This document shows, piece by piece, positions 1 to 13,429 of a stretch of DNA of 64,000 nucleotides. The number at the start of each line of letters is the position of its first letter. Within the stretch, counting starts at the first letter, position 1. The DNA lies in NCBI RefSeq assembly GCF_020882245.1, contig NC_083597.1, positions 61,978,152 to 62,042,151 on the forward strand. The letters are read 5' to 3'. Origin of the DNA: Rhopalosiphum padi. Lineage: Eukaryota > Arthropoda > Insecta > Hemiptera > Aphididae. Under the pieces are notes generated by a model, which ran no database searches, was not told where the DNA came from, and worked only from the letters and a program-made list of their open reading frames with translations. The translations under genes and the position numbers were made by a program.

Positions 1-408
1 ATCAGTGCCATACACTCGTTAATGTATATGTTATTTATTATATCTTTGAAATTAACAAAATAAAATTAATAAATAAAATATTTTTGTTAACCATACTTAC
101 TTCATAATATGAAAATAATACTTATACTGAAAAATATTAATATAGTTTATTATTTATAAATTATTTAGGCCGAGAAGGTAAGTCATAAATATTCCTATCG
201 CAATATTAAAAAGTATATAAAAACAATAAAAAAATAACAGCGCATTTTTTTTCGAGTACCTATTATAAATACGCAAATTAAACAACTTATTTACTTTTAT
301 TATTTATTTAATTGTCTAAAAGTTTAACATAAATTTCAATATTTTTCAATAAATATTAAGTATAATGTGCTTTAAACAGTTTAATAATCTTGTAGATTGT
401 ATTTTTTC

Positions 409-454
<46 letters not shown>

Positions 455-3400
455 TTATTAAATTATAATTATCTTAAAATATTAGTTTAATGAATAAGCA
501 TAATATCGATATGCAATAATCATTTTGTTAATTAATGTTTGTTTACATAACAAACCAAATATTTATTGAAAACCAACAAGTTCTACAAACACCTATCATG
601 TCTCACATTTTAATTGTAAAAATGATTTTAAAAAATAAATAGAATACTATTTTAATCAAACTTTTAAAAAAGTTTAATATATTTTCAAAAAAAATTATTT
701 TTATTCCTTCTCTATAAATAATATTATTCAGTGCGTTATGATAACTTTATAATGGTCTTAGTGATTCCTTAGCATTGTCTCTGTATACTTAATACCAAGA
801 TCACCAATTACAATAAAGTTATTTGTTATTCTTTTCGTAAAATAATATTTATAATATTTATATTTAAACCTATTTATTGTAACTAAAAATAAACAATATA
901 ATATATTTTTTATTAATCTATAATAGTTATTATTATTTTAAAATACCTGGACATCGCAATTTACCAGTGACGTTTTTATTTATCGAGTAGAATATTTAGT
1001 CATACTAAAAAAAAATATGTCTCTTTACTTTAAAAAGTTATGAAAGTACCCTCTTATTGCTTTTGTATTTTATTCAGTACACTTAACAAAACTAATATTT
1101 AACTAAAAAATATGATATTATCACGTGGACTGATATTCTGCACGTTTTATTGACTTAACAGAATTGGCTATCGTCTGAAAATTGTAAACTCCAATAACTG
1201 GACACACCCATTTTTTTTTATAGAGTTTACCTAGCTATGTATCTTACGATTACCTATTGTACTGTGTTCAATCGACTGTATAAGATGTAAAAACATAACA
1301 CAATACATCAATATGGCTTACAATGAGTAATCTACATTTGAATACACATATCCTCCGCATGTCATGTTCATGTTAAACAAAACCCATATTTGCATTTCTG
1401 AATTACATCAGATTCGTATCTACGCATGAATTATTAGAATATTCCTTTTTGATTTTATAGGAATTCCAGCTAATATTGAATGGTTTTGAAATGATTCCCT
1501 TCTTAATCCTCTTATAACATTTATAAATTATAATTGCAATACTGCAGTATAGAAATCGACTCCATTAACAAAGCTCTGGAAATCATTTCATTTTCCAGAA
1601 CATTGCAAAATTATTATGTTTCCTGATGATTTCAATGGCTGTTTGAAAATCTTAATTCAGATAAGCTAGACCCATCTTATAAATTAAATATTATTATACG
1701 GTAATATTAGATACAAGTATAAAATTGTATTACGTGCAACATATTTCGTACTATATAAAATCGTCGGTTTGGCTAACAACTTTTTCAACAATATTAATCT
1801 TGAAACGAATTGTATAATATTATTAACAAAAGAAACTTTATTTTAAATAAATAATTTGGTTAAAGTTCTTTAAAAAAAAAACATATGCATGTTATTTTTG
1901 TTTTATCAATTAATTGTATTAAACTCGAATTGTAATGGAAAATTCCAAGTAATACAATTCGCATTAAAATTTAACATACATAAACACGATGTAATAATAA
2001 TAATAATATTGATACATTTTAAAAGTATAATATTTTATGTAAATGTAACGCATTTTAATATTAATTACAACAACATTTCATTAGTTTTATTAAAATTCGG
2101 TAGTATACTAAGTAAAATCGATGTTAACTGTATTCATAATTGTAACGCTAAAGAAATTTAAAACCCTAAAATTCCTAAACTTTCATCACATTTCTTACTA
2201 AACGGCTAGCATTTCATTAATATATAAGTTTTGATCACTGATAGTAACATAATATACATTATTATATTATAAGTTCAAATAATGTGGTGTCGTGTTGATA
2301 TTTATGTTTATTTAACATTAAATAATAATTGTGTATCGTTAGGTATTGTTTTTTTTTTGTGGAATTATAACACATATATATATATGTATCAAGCTACCAA
2401 ATATATGATTATTATAAAAGCTTTAAATTCAGATTTAATAGAGTATTAATACTATATTTGGTAAACATTTTTAATAAATCTGAATCGATACGGTCTCTTC
2501 TGTTTAGCCTTTAATAAATTAAAGTACGAACAATAATAAAATATTAAAAATATAATATTCGTTTTAATGTACAAAATGCAATTTATGGCAGTTATAATTC
2601 ACTGGTTGCACATATTTTTTTTCTGTGTGGCTAAAAATTACGTTTATTTAAAAAAATAAAAATATATTATTTTTAAACAATATCACACTATGAAGTTAGT
2701 GTAACACGCAATGTGTGACGACGTTTTTTATGTTTGAACAGGGGCTATGCTACACATGATTAATACTGAAAAAGTGATTAAAAAACTACGGTTCTTGCGT
2801 CTAATCATATTTTGATATATTTAATGTTCATTTATTTTTAAACGATGAAATACCAACAACACTCACCTATAAAATACATAAAAAAATAATAATAATGAAA
2901 TGAAAACTACAAATAAATGATGTTTTAGTTCATAAATAAATTAATAATGTATATGTAGTTTAAAATACATCGTTTATTTCTAAACTTCATATATAATTTG
3001 CAATCGTTATAGTACATAAATTATATAATAAACCTTCGACAATAAATAAATCATTTAATAAACCATTATTTATGAAGATTTAACGATAATAATTATGATT
3101 TATAAATATATTGAGAGAGTAATGTTTTAAATTCTTTTAATCCATTTCCATATTGTATAAAATGAATAAATAAATAAAATCACACACTACATTAACGTCT
3201 TAAATTAAACAGCGAAACAGTATAACATGTATATTGTCAACATTGTTTTATAAAATACGTAGTATACTAAATAGATTTATAAATAGGATGGGTATATAAC
3301 CATAGTAAATCATTACCTAGTAAATCATTCAAATATAGTACAATTACTGATATGTATATAGTTTTTAGTATTTTTCTAGACATAAATTTAAATCAACAAA

Positions 3401-6400
3401 ATTATTTCCAAAAATCGGTATTACCTAGTCTAAATTATAATAATATAACAACTAACATAAATACAGACATGTCGCTTGTATTTAATGAAGGTACTATATT
3501 ATTATTTTTGCATCGAAATTTAAAACGTGAAACTATAAAGGTAGTTGTGCATAGTTAATTTAAAAATAATGTACAATTTAATCCTTAAAGTAAAATAAAA
3601 ATCTGGTTTTTTTATCTAATACTTAATGAAATAATAAAATATAAATAACATAGTACGTATTTTTGTACTTTTTTAAAACAAATGGAAATTGTTTAGCGCA
3701 GTGATATTTTTTTAACTGCATATTCATAAATAATGCTCGCATACTTAAAATTAACACAAAAGTATAACATTTTATATACATTTCTATAGGTATAAAAAAA
3801 AAACTTTATTTGTTAAATAATAAACTTACTAATAAATAAATAATAATAATAAGTAGATAGAATCTGCATAATGGATGCTAAAATTTTAACCGTGTTATTT
3901 AAGGTCAAATGTGACCAATTGAGAGAGACAGATAGACAGACGGAAAAAAAGTCGACCAGCAAAATTTAAAATTTAAATATTGCATTTTTTAAGTATTTGA
4001 GACTTTGAGTACTGTTTTGTATTAAAATATATTTACATCAACAAAATTATAATAAACAATATTTGTTGTTTTTAAAAAATACAAAAGAAGTTTCAGATGA
4101 GGCACATACTGCTATACATAATTATCTGTATTACATTCCTAACTTTTACCCTCCAAAATCATATTTAGAAAATATTATCACCCTTGCCTGGAATTTCACT
4201 ATAATAATATTTACATAGTAGAACAATGTGTATAACACAGAGAGTCGTTTAAAATTTGAAATATTTATGGTATTATATTTATTGCACCCTGGAGTGCAAT
4301 TCGTCAATACTATTTCCTGCCTTCTTTGTTATAAATTCAATAGATTTCCCCAGTTTATAAGATTCATTATTGGAATTATTATTCAAAAAAATTTAGAATT
4401 GTTCATGAAAAAATATGAGTATTCGATTTTTTTTTCCAAAAAATGAATATCTAGCTACGAATAAAAATATTATTCCAATCATCTCAATCCAGTTTAATAT
4501 TATATCTAACTATTTCGTTTTATGGAAGACAATATTTTTATTATTAGAATTTTCTACTCAAAAATCCTATAATTTTGATTACATTTTCCATATTTTTAAT
4601 GTAATGGTTGTGTCATTACATACGAAAAGTTATATTGTTGAATAAACAACAATTATATTCATGGACACGTATGCAACACACCTATAACAATATACAAGCC
4701 CAAAGTTTCTTGTTTTGTGTACCTACAAACTGTAACAAATTATTCGGCAAGATTAGATATTAACAGATTTAATTTAATTCATTTATTTTCTAAATTATAT
4801 GTTTACTGAAAACATATAATATTATTTAAATTGTTCATCGCTGTAACTGTATTCTTCTTATTATATTTTATAAAAAAAAAAAAAACTACACTAATTTCAT
4901 ACGATAAATATGCAATCAAATGCAGCTTTTTCAACCTGTTTTATTTAAATTAAACCAAAAAATATGAATACAAACATTAAATTAAATAAATAAATATTTT
5001 CAAATGTTTATGGTAACAGTAAAAATAATCAGACTTCAAACAACCATACATCAATCATTGTTGAAACGTTATTTTGTTGTATTATTTTCTTGAATACTGC
5101 ATATTCTTTACAGAAAAACGAGTTCCTGATTTTTATAAGGATACATTTTTTAAAACTCCGAGCTAACCTCAAATGGATAACCGAGGCTTCTGCTTGATTT
5201 GGTTCATGAGGTCCTCACAAACAAATATTGTGTCTGCAGCTATCTACAAGACATTTTTATACCAAAATTATTTTAGTTTATTATGACATAATAAACAACA
5301 TTTTAGAGTCTAGACTCTAGAGCTTAGGTTATTAAATTACTACCTATAATTTACTACAAAATAGTTTATACAATTGGAAATGAGAAATCCCGATGGGCGG
5401 ATATCCAATTATACTTTACACGACAAACAATACTAGTATTATTCTTTTTAAATTTATTTTTAAATATTTAACAGAATAAACATTAAACCTGTTTAATAAT
5501 TAAAATAAATGTTCGATGGACGATGACTTTAACACACAGACATAAAGGTAAAATATTAACGTGTCATAATACTCTGGTGTTATAATCGGTACCCAACCCG
5601 ATAGTTTAAAACTTTTAAAAATACAACAAGAAACAATCAAACTACCTTTGAGCGTTTAAAAGTTTGTCAAAATTTCAATATATATTTCAAAAAATGGATG
5701 TATTCGTATATATTATACTACTCTTTCTATATTCTTATACATACCTACCTAACTATCGGTTATAGGCTACAGTAAATAATTTTAAAAGTTTCATTTTTAT
5801 TAAATTTTAAAATATTTCAGTGTACATAACCAGCCATTTTAGAGAATAGTGTTTAAAAATATATATAAATATATTAAAAAAGTATCGATATTAGAAATGT
5901 TATACAAATATGTATGTAGTATAAAGAACGATTTTCATACAGTAACGAATTACATTGTTTACGGTAGTCTACAAAATAATATGCTTAAATTATTACCAAA
6001 TACATAAAAACTATTTTTGTAAATCAGTATAAACAAACTATAAAGTATTACGTTTTATATCATGTATTAATTGTACTATATGATATTATTGTCACTAATA
6101 TTACAAGCTTTATAAATCCATAACTAAGAAGTTATAGATTGTATTTAATAATACTTGTAGGCAAAAACACTGCGCACAGTTTTTTTTTACAAAGTACCTA
6201 CCCTCTATTAAAACAGTAGTGTATAAATAAATACCTTATAATTAACATATTATTATATTTATTATACTTATAATAAAATCAACACTATTTTAGGTATAGG
6301 TACTTAACCAAGCCCAAATTGGATTGGCGAGTTACCGACATAATCTCGGTGAGCCGCTCAAAATATATCACATAAATGGTTATGAATGTTTGGTCGTAAT

Positions 6401-8239
6401 TTTATTTTTTTATGATATTAATAAATTAGTATAAACATTAACAGAAAATATAATTAAATCGAATTATTAAACCGTACAGTAGATATAACTGTAATAATCA
6501 AATGCTATAAATCATAAAATTCGGTACCTTGCCTATCTGACGCAGTACTCAACCGATGAAATTTCATAAATACATAGGTAAACTGCAACAAACTTAAAAA
6601 AAAGTAATAAAATCCGATATTATTATTTATTCATTACTTTGAAATATTATGTTCCCATAATATACTTTATATCCTATATACGTGCGATTTTTTTCATGCT
6701 AGTCAGATGTTCAACCGTGCATAACAAATACTATACATCATATGTGTATCTCAACATAATATTATTATGTAATATACCAATACGCATGTGCTTTAATATA
6801 TTGAGTAAGTAATGCGTTTATTTATTATTCGTATTATGCAGATGGTATCTACATGAATCACCAACTCATGTATAGCAATAAGTATAGTATAGAAGTACAA
6901 TACATACTTTATAAAATATGTATATTAAACATTGTGATACTACTCTTCAATAGTTTTATACGCTAAAACCTGTCCCTAATCATTCTATAAAGCAACGATG
7001 CCATCATTGATATTGTTAGCAATATACTAGTTTATCAAAATGTATTGAACCTAACGCTGTACTTATTGATAGTCATAAATCACATATGCAAGAACTTTTA
7101 TAAATATTTTTTAAGCTATAAATCTTATACCACTTCTGAAATAATTTAATAACAAAGGTTAGTTATAATACTGAATACACAATTAACACATTATAATATG
7201 TATATACATTTTATTACTTTTAATTAGACATGTCAAAATAAAACACTGGATTTGATATTGTTGTAATAAATTAATGATTAAATTCCCTTAATAGGACATA
7301 GTGAATTCACTTACGTAACTTTATATAGTACATAGCTGTGTGAAAACTAGTGCAACCACAAGTTTATTAAACAGTATTTACTTATAGCATAAATTATAAT
7401 TTAGTCAGGAAGGTTATAATATAATAACGTTGTATTAAGTGGTTGATGATGAAACTGCTAACTTTCTATACTGTTATAATTTCGAAAAGCTATTCACAGA
7501 AAAATAATTATACGTAAAATACTCAACGTTAGATACTATATTTATGTTGAAAATGTGTGAGTATATTTTTAAAAGCTATGTTGGAATTCCGCCAGTTTCT
7601 CTCTTCAACAATTAATTTAAAACTTGATTCCCATTGAAAAACATAATATACTTATTATAATAAAAGTTATTATTTTAACTTATAGATAATAGTTTAATTT
7701 TTCACTTTAAATATGATTTCCTTTTTTCATGTTAAAACAAATAATTTGTCATTTTATAAAAATTAAAAAAAAAAATAGTGGCAGTACATAAACAATTCCA
7801 GTAAGTCGTACGAACAACTCAAATTACAAAAACTTTTAGACCAATTTTGATATACGTGTCAATCTACAAATTAAAAATAATTTCAAATCCTTCAAAGTAT
7901 AATAAATATATAGTTGACATGAATTATAAAGCCAAAACATACCCAATATAATTTTAGTCGCGTTGCTTAATTGTATAATATTAAATCATGTTCTTTATTT
8001 ACACAATAGTGTACATTAAATTTTTATTTTTATTTCACTTATACTGAACTGTGATAAACTTTTGTATATTGTTGGTATGTACCATGTAGTATACAAGTAT
8101 TATACATGTCCAACTTGAACTCAAACATCCAATATTAAATTTCCGAAAAATAAATATTTACCTGATTGCGAATTTCATTTTTTTTGTTTATGCTCTACGT
8201 AGATAACATGCATAATATTATATTGGTAGGGAAATCTAT
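1..8239. other. AT-rich gene-free stretch
   Basis: Strongly A/T-rich sequence with stops in all frames. The few open frames (1889-2161, 3352-3558, 4228-4446, 4415-4645, plus strand) are short and made of A/T-rich codons. They show no recognisable domain, so I do not call them genes. One long AT dinucleotide run is listed separately. A slightly more complex patch at about 3880-3960 (GAGAGAGACAGATAGACAGA) is purine-rich low complexity. Intergenic or intronic sequence is the likeliest reading. Confidence 0.7.
412..451. repeat. (AT)n microsatellite
   Basis: Uninterrupted AT dinucleotide run of about 20 units, followed by TGCATTATT. Likely length-polymorphic and hard to assemble exactly. Confidence 0.95.
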
Positions 8240-8530
8240 AGTCGTCGTAAAACGCGTTACACATACAATATCGCGTCTGCTGTAATTTCTCACAGCAATA
8301 ATCGAGAATATATATTGTTCTTTCCATCTGGGTAGTTTAGCGAGTTGTCAACTCACAACTTTGTTTACGGGAACCGCAAAACCGACCGACCCTGGTCAGC
8401 TATATAAAATAATATATCGTGACCGAATTCGAACGTCTAGCTTTCGTGGACTACGTATAATACCCACCAGCCAACTTGCGAGATGAGAGTGTAGTAAAAC
8501 GCCGCTCGAAACTCAATCAAGACTGTCCCT
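8240..8530 (+). promoter_or_regulatory. GC-richer island with TATA-like box
   Basis: This stretch contrasts with its flanks by having many CpGs (TCGTCGTAAAACGCG, ACCGACCGACC, CGCCGCTCG) and few long A/T runs. A TATA-like word TATATAAAAT sits at 8401-8410. If it is functional on the plus strand, transcription would begin around 8430, just before the CA microsatellite. The first downstream ATG (near 8483) opens only a three-codon frame, so no gene can be attached to it. Promoter function is inferred from composition and the TATA match alone. Confidence 0.25.
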
Positions 8531-8536
8531 CACTCA

Positions 8537-8586
8537 TACACACACACACACACACATACACACGTACACATACACATGCACACACT
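8537..8586. repeat. (CA)n compound microsatellite
   Basis: CA dinucleotide run with interruptions (CATACACACGTACACATACACATGCACACA), immediately downstream of the CpG-richer island. Confidence 0.9.
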
Positions 8587-8919
8587 ATATATATACATAA
8601 TGTTATACACCGCTGGTGTTTTTCCATAGAAAAACACGTTGCCATTTCAATGTAACATTTTACTGTCGAGAATAGTATATTAATATAACAGTTATAGTTC
8701 TTACCACCTAGGAGACGGCCTAGTAGATATCACCGTGCAATCTGAAACGAATTAAAAATAAATTTATACAAATTAAATATATACCAAAATCCTCTACATA
8801 CAGGGAAATACGTCAAGTATGATACTCACATTTAACTGTGAATTCGTTTAAATCAATTTCTGATTTTTGATATTATTAAGTAGACATAAAACCCATTTTA
8901 TTAAAACTACATGTTCGAG

Positions 8920-8942
8920 TTTTTTTTTTTTTTTTTTTTTTT
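8920..8942. repeat. Poly-T run (23 nt)
   Basis: Homopolymer of 23 T. Read on the minus strand it is a poly-A, but no retroelement body or target-site duplication is evident next to it. Confidence 0.9.
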
Positions 8943-8954
8943 ATGCCGTTATTA

Positions 8955-9086
8955 AGGAGTATCCTGTGGCATGTTTATCTTTTCCAAACGATAACCACTG
9001 ATTTTAAATATAAATTGTCGATTTGAATAATTTCGTAATTAAATTATAAATTATGGAGATAAACATGTTCACTGAATCACCCTACA
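8955..9086. mobile_element. Small MITE-like element with terminal inverted repeats
   Basis: The left end AGGAGTATCCTGTGGCATGT (continuing TTATCT) is matched in inverted orientation by the right end AGATAAACATGTTCACTGAA (continuing TCACCCT). The inner 10 bases ATGTTTATCT (8971-8980) and AGATAAACAT (9057-9066) are exactly complementary. The outer 15 or so bases match imperfectly. The interior is AT-rich and non-coding. The total length of about 130 bp, imperfect TIRs and lack of coding sequence fit a decayed non-autonomous DNA transposon. The superfamily is not determined and I could not see a clear target-site duplication. Confidence 0.5.
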
Positions 9087-11500
9087 TAGTGTATAAATGA
9101 GTGGATAAGTGAGATCATGTGACATGCTCGTTTTTCTCAATCGTGCTCTTATAATAAGTACTCAATAATCTATGTACTTATGACGTTAGTTTTATGTTAT
9201 ACAAGATGTCGTTAAAACGTAGCTAACCCCTACACACCATGTTATTCAATCGATGTTTTTTAATTCATTTTTGTTTTTTTTTCTTAAGGAATTTTCTTGT
9301 TTTTTAATATTAAACAAATTTCAATATCCTTCCGAGAAAAAGTGTTTTATATCTCAATATCTTCTTCCACATCGTTTTGTTGTCGTCGTTGTTATCGTCA
9401 CCGACGCTTTATAATCCAACTCGTGATTTTGTTTGTTTGGGATTTTTGTGTTATTTTTTGTAAGATATAAAAATATTATGTCAAATATTCATTGTTTTTT
9501 ACAATATCATTATAACAAAATTTAATATCGATCAAATGTTGTCCATACTAATAAAAACGACTTAATGGCTTTTTGTTTAAAAAAAAAAAAAATATTTTTG
9601 ATGGATTTGAAACTATAAGGAATTCTACATTAAAAATAATCATTTATTTATACTACGATTATTTAGTTACTAAAATCTTTAAGTTGGATTTTTTCTTCGA
9701 AACCAAAATTACGTTGTAAACAAAATACATTTTAAAATAAAAATGTTTTACATTTTCATCTTTTGATTCCCAATAAAGATATTTCTCTAGAAGTAATATA
9801 AAATAAAGTTACAAATACGATGTATATATGTTACCGATATTATGTGTCTCAATTTATTTATCTCAGAACAAGGAATTTTATTTCAGTATAAAATTTGAAA
9901 GTAATAATAAATCATTACATTTATACACTGCTTCTGAGCAAGAATTGGTAAAAATTTTATTTTTGCATTTCTTCAAACCTGTACTCAATAAGGTTTCTTA
10001 AAAATGTTTTAATAATATTAAATGCATGATTTTTGCTTATGGTTTAAGCAAATCAAGAAAATATCTGTTTATAAGTGACATAGTACTTATCTTTTAAACT
10101 AGATTCTTATTCTTAATAAAAAAAGGATTACGATTTGTTAATTTTATGAGCATTTCTTACATCTGAAATGTGTAAGAAAAATAAAATTTAATACAATAAT
10201 TTAAATTAATAAAAGTGCATTTCTAAAGTAACAGAAAAATTATTAGTACTGTGATTACATTTTCAATATTTATTATTATTTTTTTAATATAACTAAACGG
10301 ACAATTTGATATGTATATCAAATAAAAAAATAGAAATCAAGTTTTTAGTCCGTGTGATGTGAATACTCATTATTCTACAGTTTCTGATATTAGTCAGCTA
10401 CGTCTAAACTCTAAACCCTACTGTACAATACAAAAGTTTAGATATAAGACCAACTAATTAATACTTTCTAATGAATTGTCATTTTGCATAATAAACTTGT
10501 ATTATTACTTTATGTTGATGATATACTACGAATAAAATTGAAATATTTTGAGAAGAATAGTTATGAATATGATTTACATAACATTTTAATCCTCTGTATT
10601 ATTACTCGTATTATTATAAGATATTTAAAATATATCAATTATATCAATATAATTATTTATTTTTTTTATAATATTCTTATAGCTAAAAATTATTTTAACA
10701 CTTTCAGCAGAAATTAAACATACAAAATACTGGTAGGTAATATTGAATTAATGAAAACGGCTGTAATACGTAGTTATAGAAATCAATAGTTTATAATATT
10801 ATTTTAACTTAATATAATATTACCTTATTTTAATCTTAAAAATAATTGCCAAACTATAAACTATATGGAATTTATATGCAGTACTACAAAATTGAAGTTT
10901 ATTCTATATAATATGCTCTCGAGCAATAAATATTGACCTAATATTTTAATATAAAGTCTGATTAATACTAAAATAAGTATAGAATAAGTGATACCAAATA
11001 GTTAGAGGAATTTATATAAAATAGCTTTGATATTTCAATAAAGATACCGTCGATACCTATGAATATTATTTTTGAAATTATTATTAGATATAGATAAAGC
11101 GTATCCAATCCCATAATATACAGACGCATTTAATAAAACATTATTTTGAATTAGTATTTTATCCCTTTTCAATGTTATTTAAAAAAAATAAAATGTTCAA
11201 ATAATATATTGTATAACCGAATAACACATAGTATAGGTACAATAGAAAAATATAACTTCACTTTGAATATTATTATCGAAAAATTTATGAAGTAATTATT
11301 AAAATATAGTAATAATAATAACATATACTAATTCATCGAAATCGGTATATACACGAACAATTTATAGGATATAGTCTGATGATTATATTAACACAGTCTA
11401 CAGTCAATATGTACACCGTAAAATATTTTATCTTGTCGTGCTAATGGAACTTGCTATTAATGCACATAATAGGTAGGAAGGTACCTCATTTTGTGTGTAT
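9087..11500. other. AT-rich gene-free stretch
   Basis: Low-complexity A/T-rich DNA with no supportable gene. The frame at 10484-10717 (plus) contains a YVDD tetrapeptide but starts at TTG and has no supporting neighbours; it is discussed under rejected items. Confidence 0.65.
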
Positions 11501-11867
11501 ACGGTTTTAACGTCCCGCCGGTTTTATAGTCATCGTAATTAGTTTACTGTTTTTAACAACAGTTTATTCTTAATTGGAGTAAAAGAGCATTCTTTAATTG
11601 CGTCATATAAATACTCTTCTCCGAGTTTCCTCCGTTAGGTACACAATATCTTTACGTATCCGTGTTTCATACATTTTGGTATCGCGCAGTCCTAAACGCT
11701 TTTATCTTCTTATATTATAACTCGTGCCATAGTTTTACACTACTTCTCGCCCGCAATATCTCAATCCGTTGTTAACGGTTTTTTTTTTAGTTTTTCATTT
11801 GCCACCCTCCTATTTATTCTCACAAATTCTCATAAAATACTTTTCGTCGAGTATATATTTTTTAATC

Positions 11868-12056
11868 TTATCCACTACCAGTAGCGAGGATTTCGAGTAG
11901 GTACACGACCTTACACGAGTTAACGACTAAACCTTGATAAACCCTCACTTCAATATTATAATTCTTAACGCGCGTATTACCATCTGAACATACACTTGCT
12001 CGAACACTTTCCGGAGCATTATTCGTAGAGGCCGCGGCGCCGGGATAGTATACCAT
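11868..12056 (-). CDS. Candidate small ORF or first exon, unknown function
   Basis: A 62-codon minus-strand frame opens with an ATG in a good animal start context (ATCATGG: A at -3, G at +4) and ends in TAA. It begins MVYYPGAAASTNNAPESV and is rich in Ala, Gly, Ser, Val and Asn. Its codons (GGC, GCC, GCG, CCG, CGC) are much more G+C-rich than the surrounding DNA. An in-frame ATG|GTAATA after codon 26 or GAA|GTGAGG after codon 37 could serve as a splice donor, so the true product might leave this frame. No signal peptide, membrane segment or known domain is visible. The sequence upstream on this strand (12.6-12.9 kb) is also G+C-richer. It could be a small gene, a first exon, or a chance frame in a CpG-rich patch. 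Confidence 0.25.
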   Translation of the reverse strand: MVYYPGAAASTNNAPESVRASVCSDGNTRVKNYNIEVRVYQGLVVNSCKVVYLLEILATGSG

Positions 12057-12154
12057 GATCCGCTATTGTTTTCATACATTATTGTTCCCAAAATCGCATA
12101 TTTTAATTGCTTACCGCTATTTTTCCGTGACCTTTAAGGCATATGAAAAACATT

Positions 12155-12166
12155 GGGGGGGGGGGG
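12155..12166. repeat. G12 homopolymer
   Basis: Twelve consecutive G residues followed by AGAGGG, unusual in such AT-rich DNA. Potential G-rich structure or assembly-sensitive site. Confidence 0.9.
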
Positions 12167-12524
12167 AGAGGGAAATGTCACCAAATATGTTTTCATGTAT
12201 TTTATGTAATATTTTTTTATGATTATTAATTTGCTATTCAGTATTGATAATCAATTAATTATATAACTAATGAGACGTATCAAAAAACACGACTGAGAAC
12301 TTTCATTGCTCAAAATCGTTCGAAAAAAAAACACTTGTTAAAAATATTTATAATTAATACATTGGAGATACATTTGTGCAAAATAATAGTCTAATTTCAA
12401 TTATAATTGCTAGTGACATTATTTTAATACTAATACTGCACAAAGAAACAAAATCAAATATAACACACGATTATGTAAATAATTACTTATTTATTTTATT
12501 ATAATTTTGTGTGTAACTATTTAA

Positions 12525-12764
12525 TTAAATAAATACTATTTTATCTATAACGATATAACGAAATAAAAAACGAATATAATTCATAATTATATTAATTATT
12601 GTAGATAATTTGTGGTGGAGCCCCTCTTCTGCGTTATCGTGAATTTTAAAAATATTAGCTTGTTCTGAGATTTTAATGGATTTCTGGTTATGCTTTGGAG
12701 GCGTGACGAATGTTTGCAGAACATTTGTCACACTTCGATTTTGTGAACGAAACTTATTCGAAGA
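12525..12764 (-). other. Open frame without ATG, unknown
   Basis: The minus strand stays open for about 79 codons between a stop at 12765 and one at 12525. The first two thirds have balanced codons, including a stretch reading TFVTPPKHNQKSIKISEQAN and then HDNAEEGLHHK; the end is A/T-rich. No in-frame ATG lies near the start and no good polypyrimidine-AG acceptor is seen, so neither a complete gene nor an exon is supported. It lies inside a G+C-richer patch (12600-12900). It might be a relic of a transposon or an internal exon; I do not recognise the peptide. Confidence 0.15.
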
Positions 12765-13429
12765 TTACTTGATTTTGGTGGTGGTCTATTGCGGCTGTTA
12801 CAAATGTTACTATCTTGTTCCTTAGTGACGGTGATAGCGTAGAGTTTCGTGCTCGGAATGCGGTTTGGTACAGTGTAATGCCTACGATATAACGACTACC
12901 TTACTTCAACCATAGTACTTATTGTATAATATTATAGATACAGTATAAATTACTTAATGCGACATCAAAAGAACCACGTAGTTGAAGTGCATTAACCGTT
13001 TACCGATATGTGTAATACTACAAAATAATACATAGGTATAAGCATATGGGAAGTTAATCTGAGACTTGACATTATGTGCATGTATTAAATATTAATCCGA
13101 CGTTGATCACGCGTGATGAGATACATTTCTCACTCCGGTATTATCAAAGCTGACCCTGTCTATTATATCGTTATCGTTATCCATATCACATTATCTAATA
13201 ATAATTGTACATGTGCAAAATTATAATCATCTGTAACGATTGTCATTATAATCAATTAACGCAATTTATACTCACACAAATAAAGTATGACAAATTATCT
13301 ATGTACACGACGAATAAAAATAACATTATTAATATTACAATACTATACAGTGGAATATTATAGTCTTCGAGTATACTCGACAATTCCAAAAATCAGAATT
13401 TGATTAAAATCATTATCAAATGAAAAATG

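Noticed and set aside
10484..10717. Open frame containing LLLYVDDIL, like the YVDD box of a Copia reverse transcriptase
   Set aside because: It starts at TTG with a stop just upstream. None of the flanking RT blocks is visible in any frame, and the rest is A/T-rich Ile/Asn/Tyr sequence. A tetrapeptide match is expected by chance.
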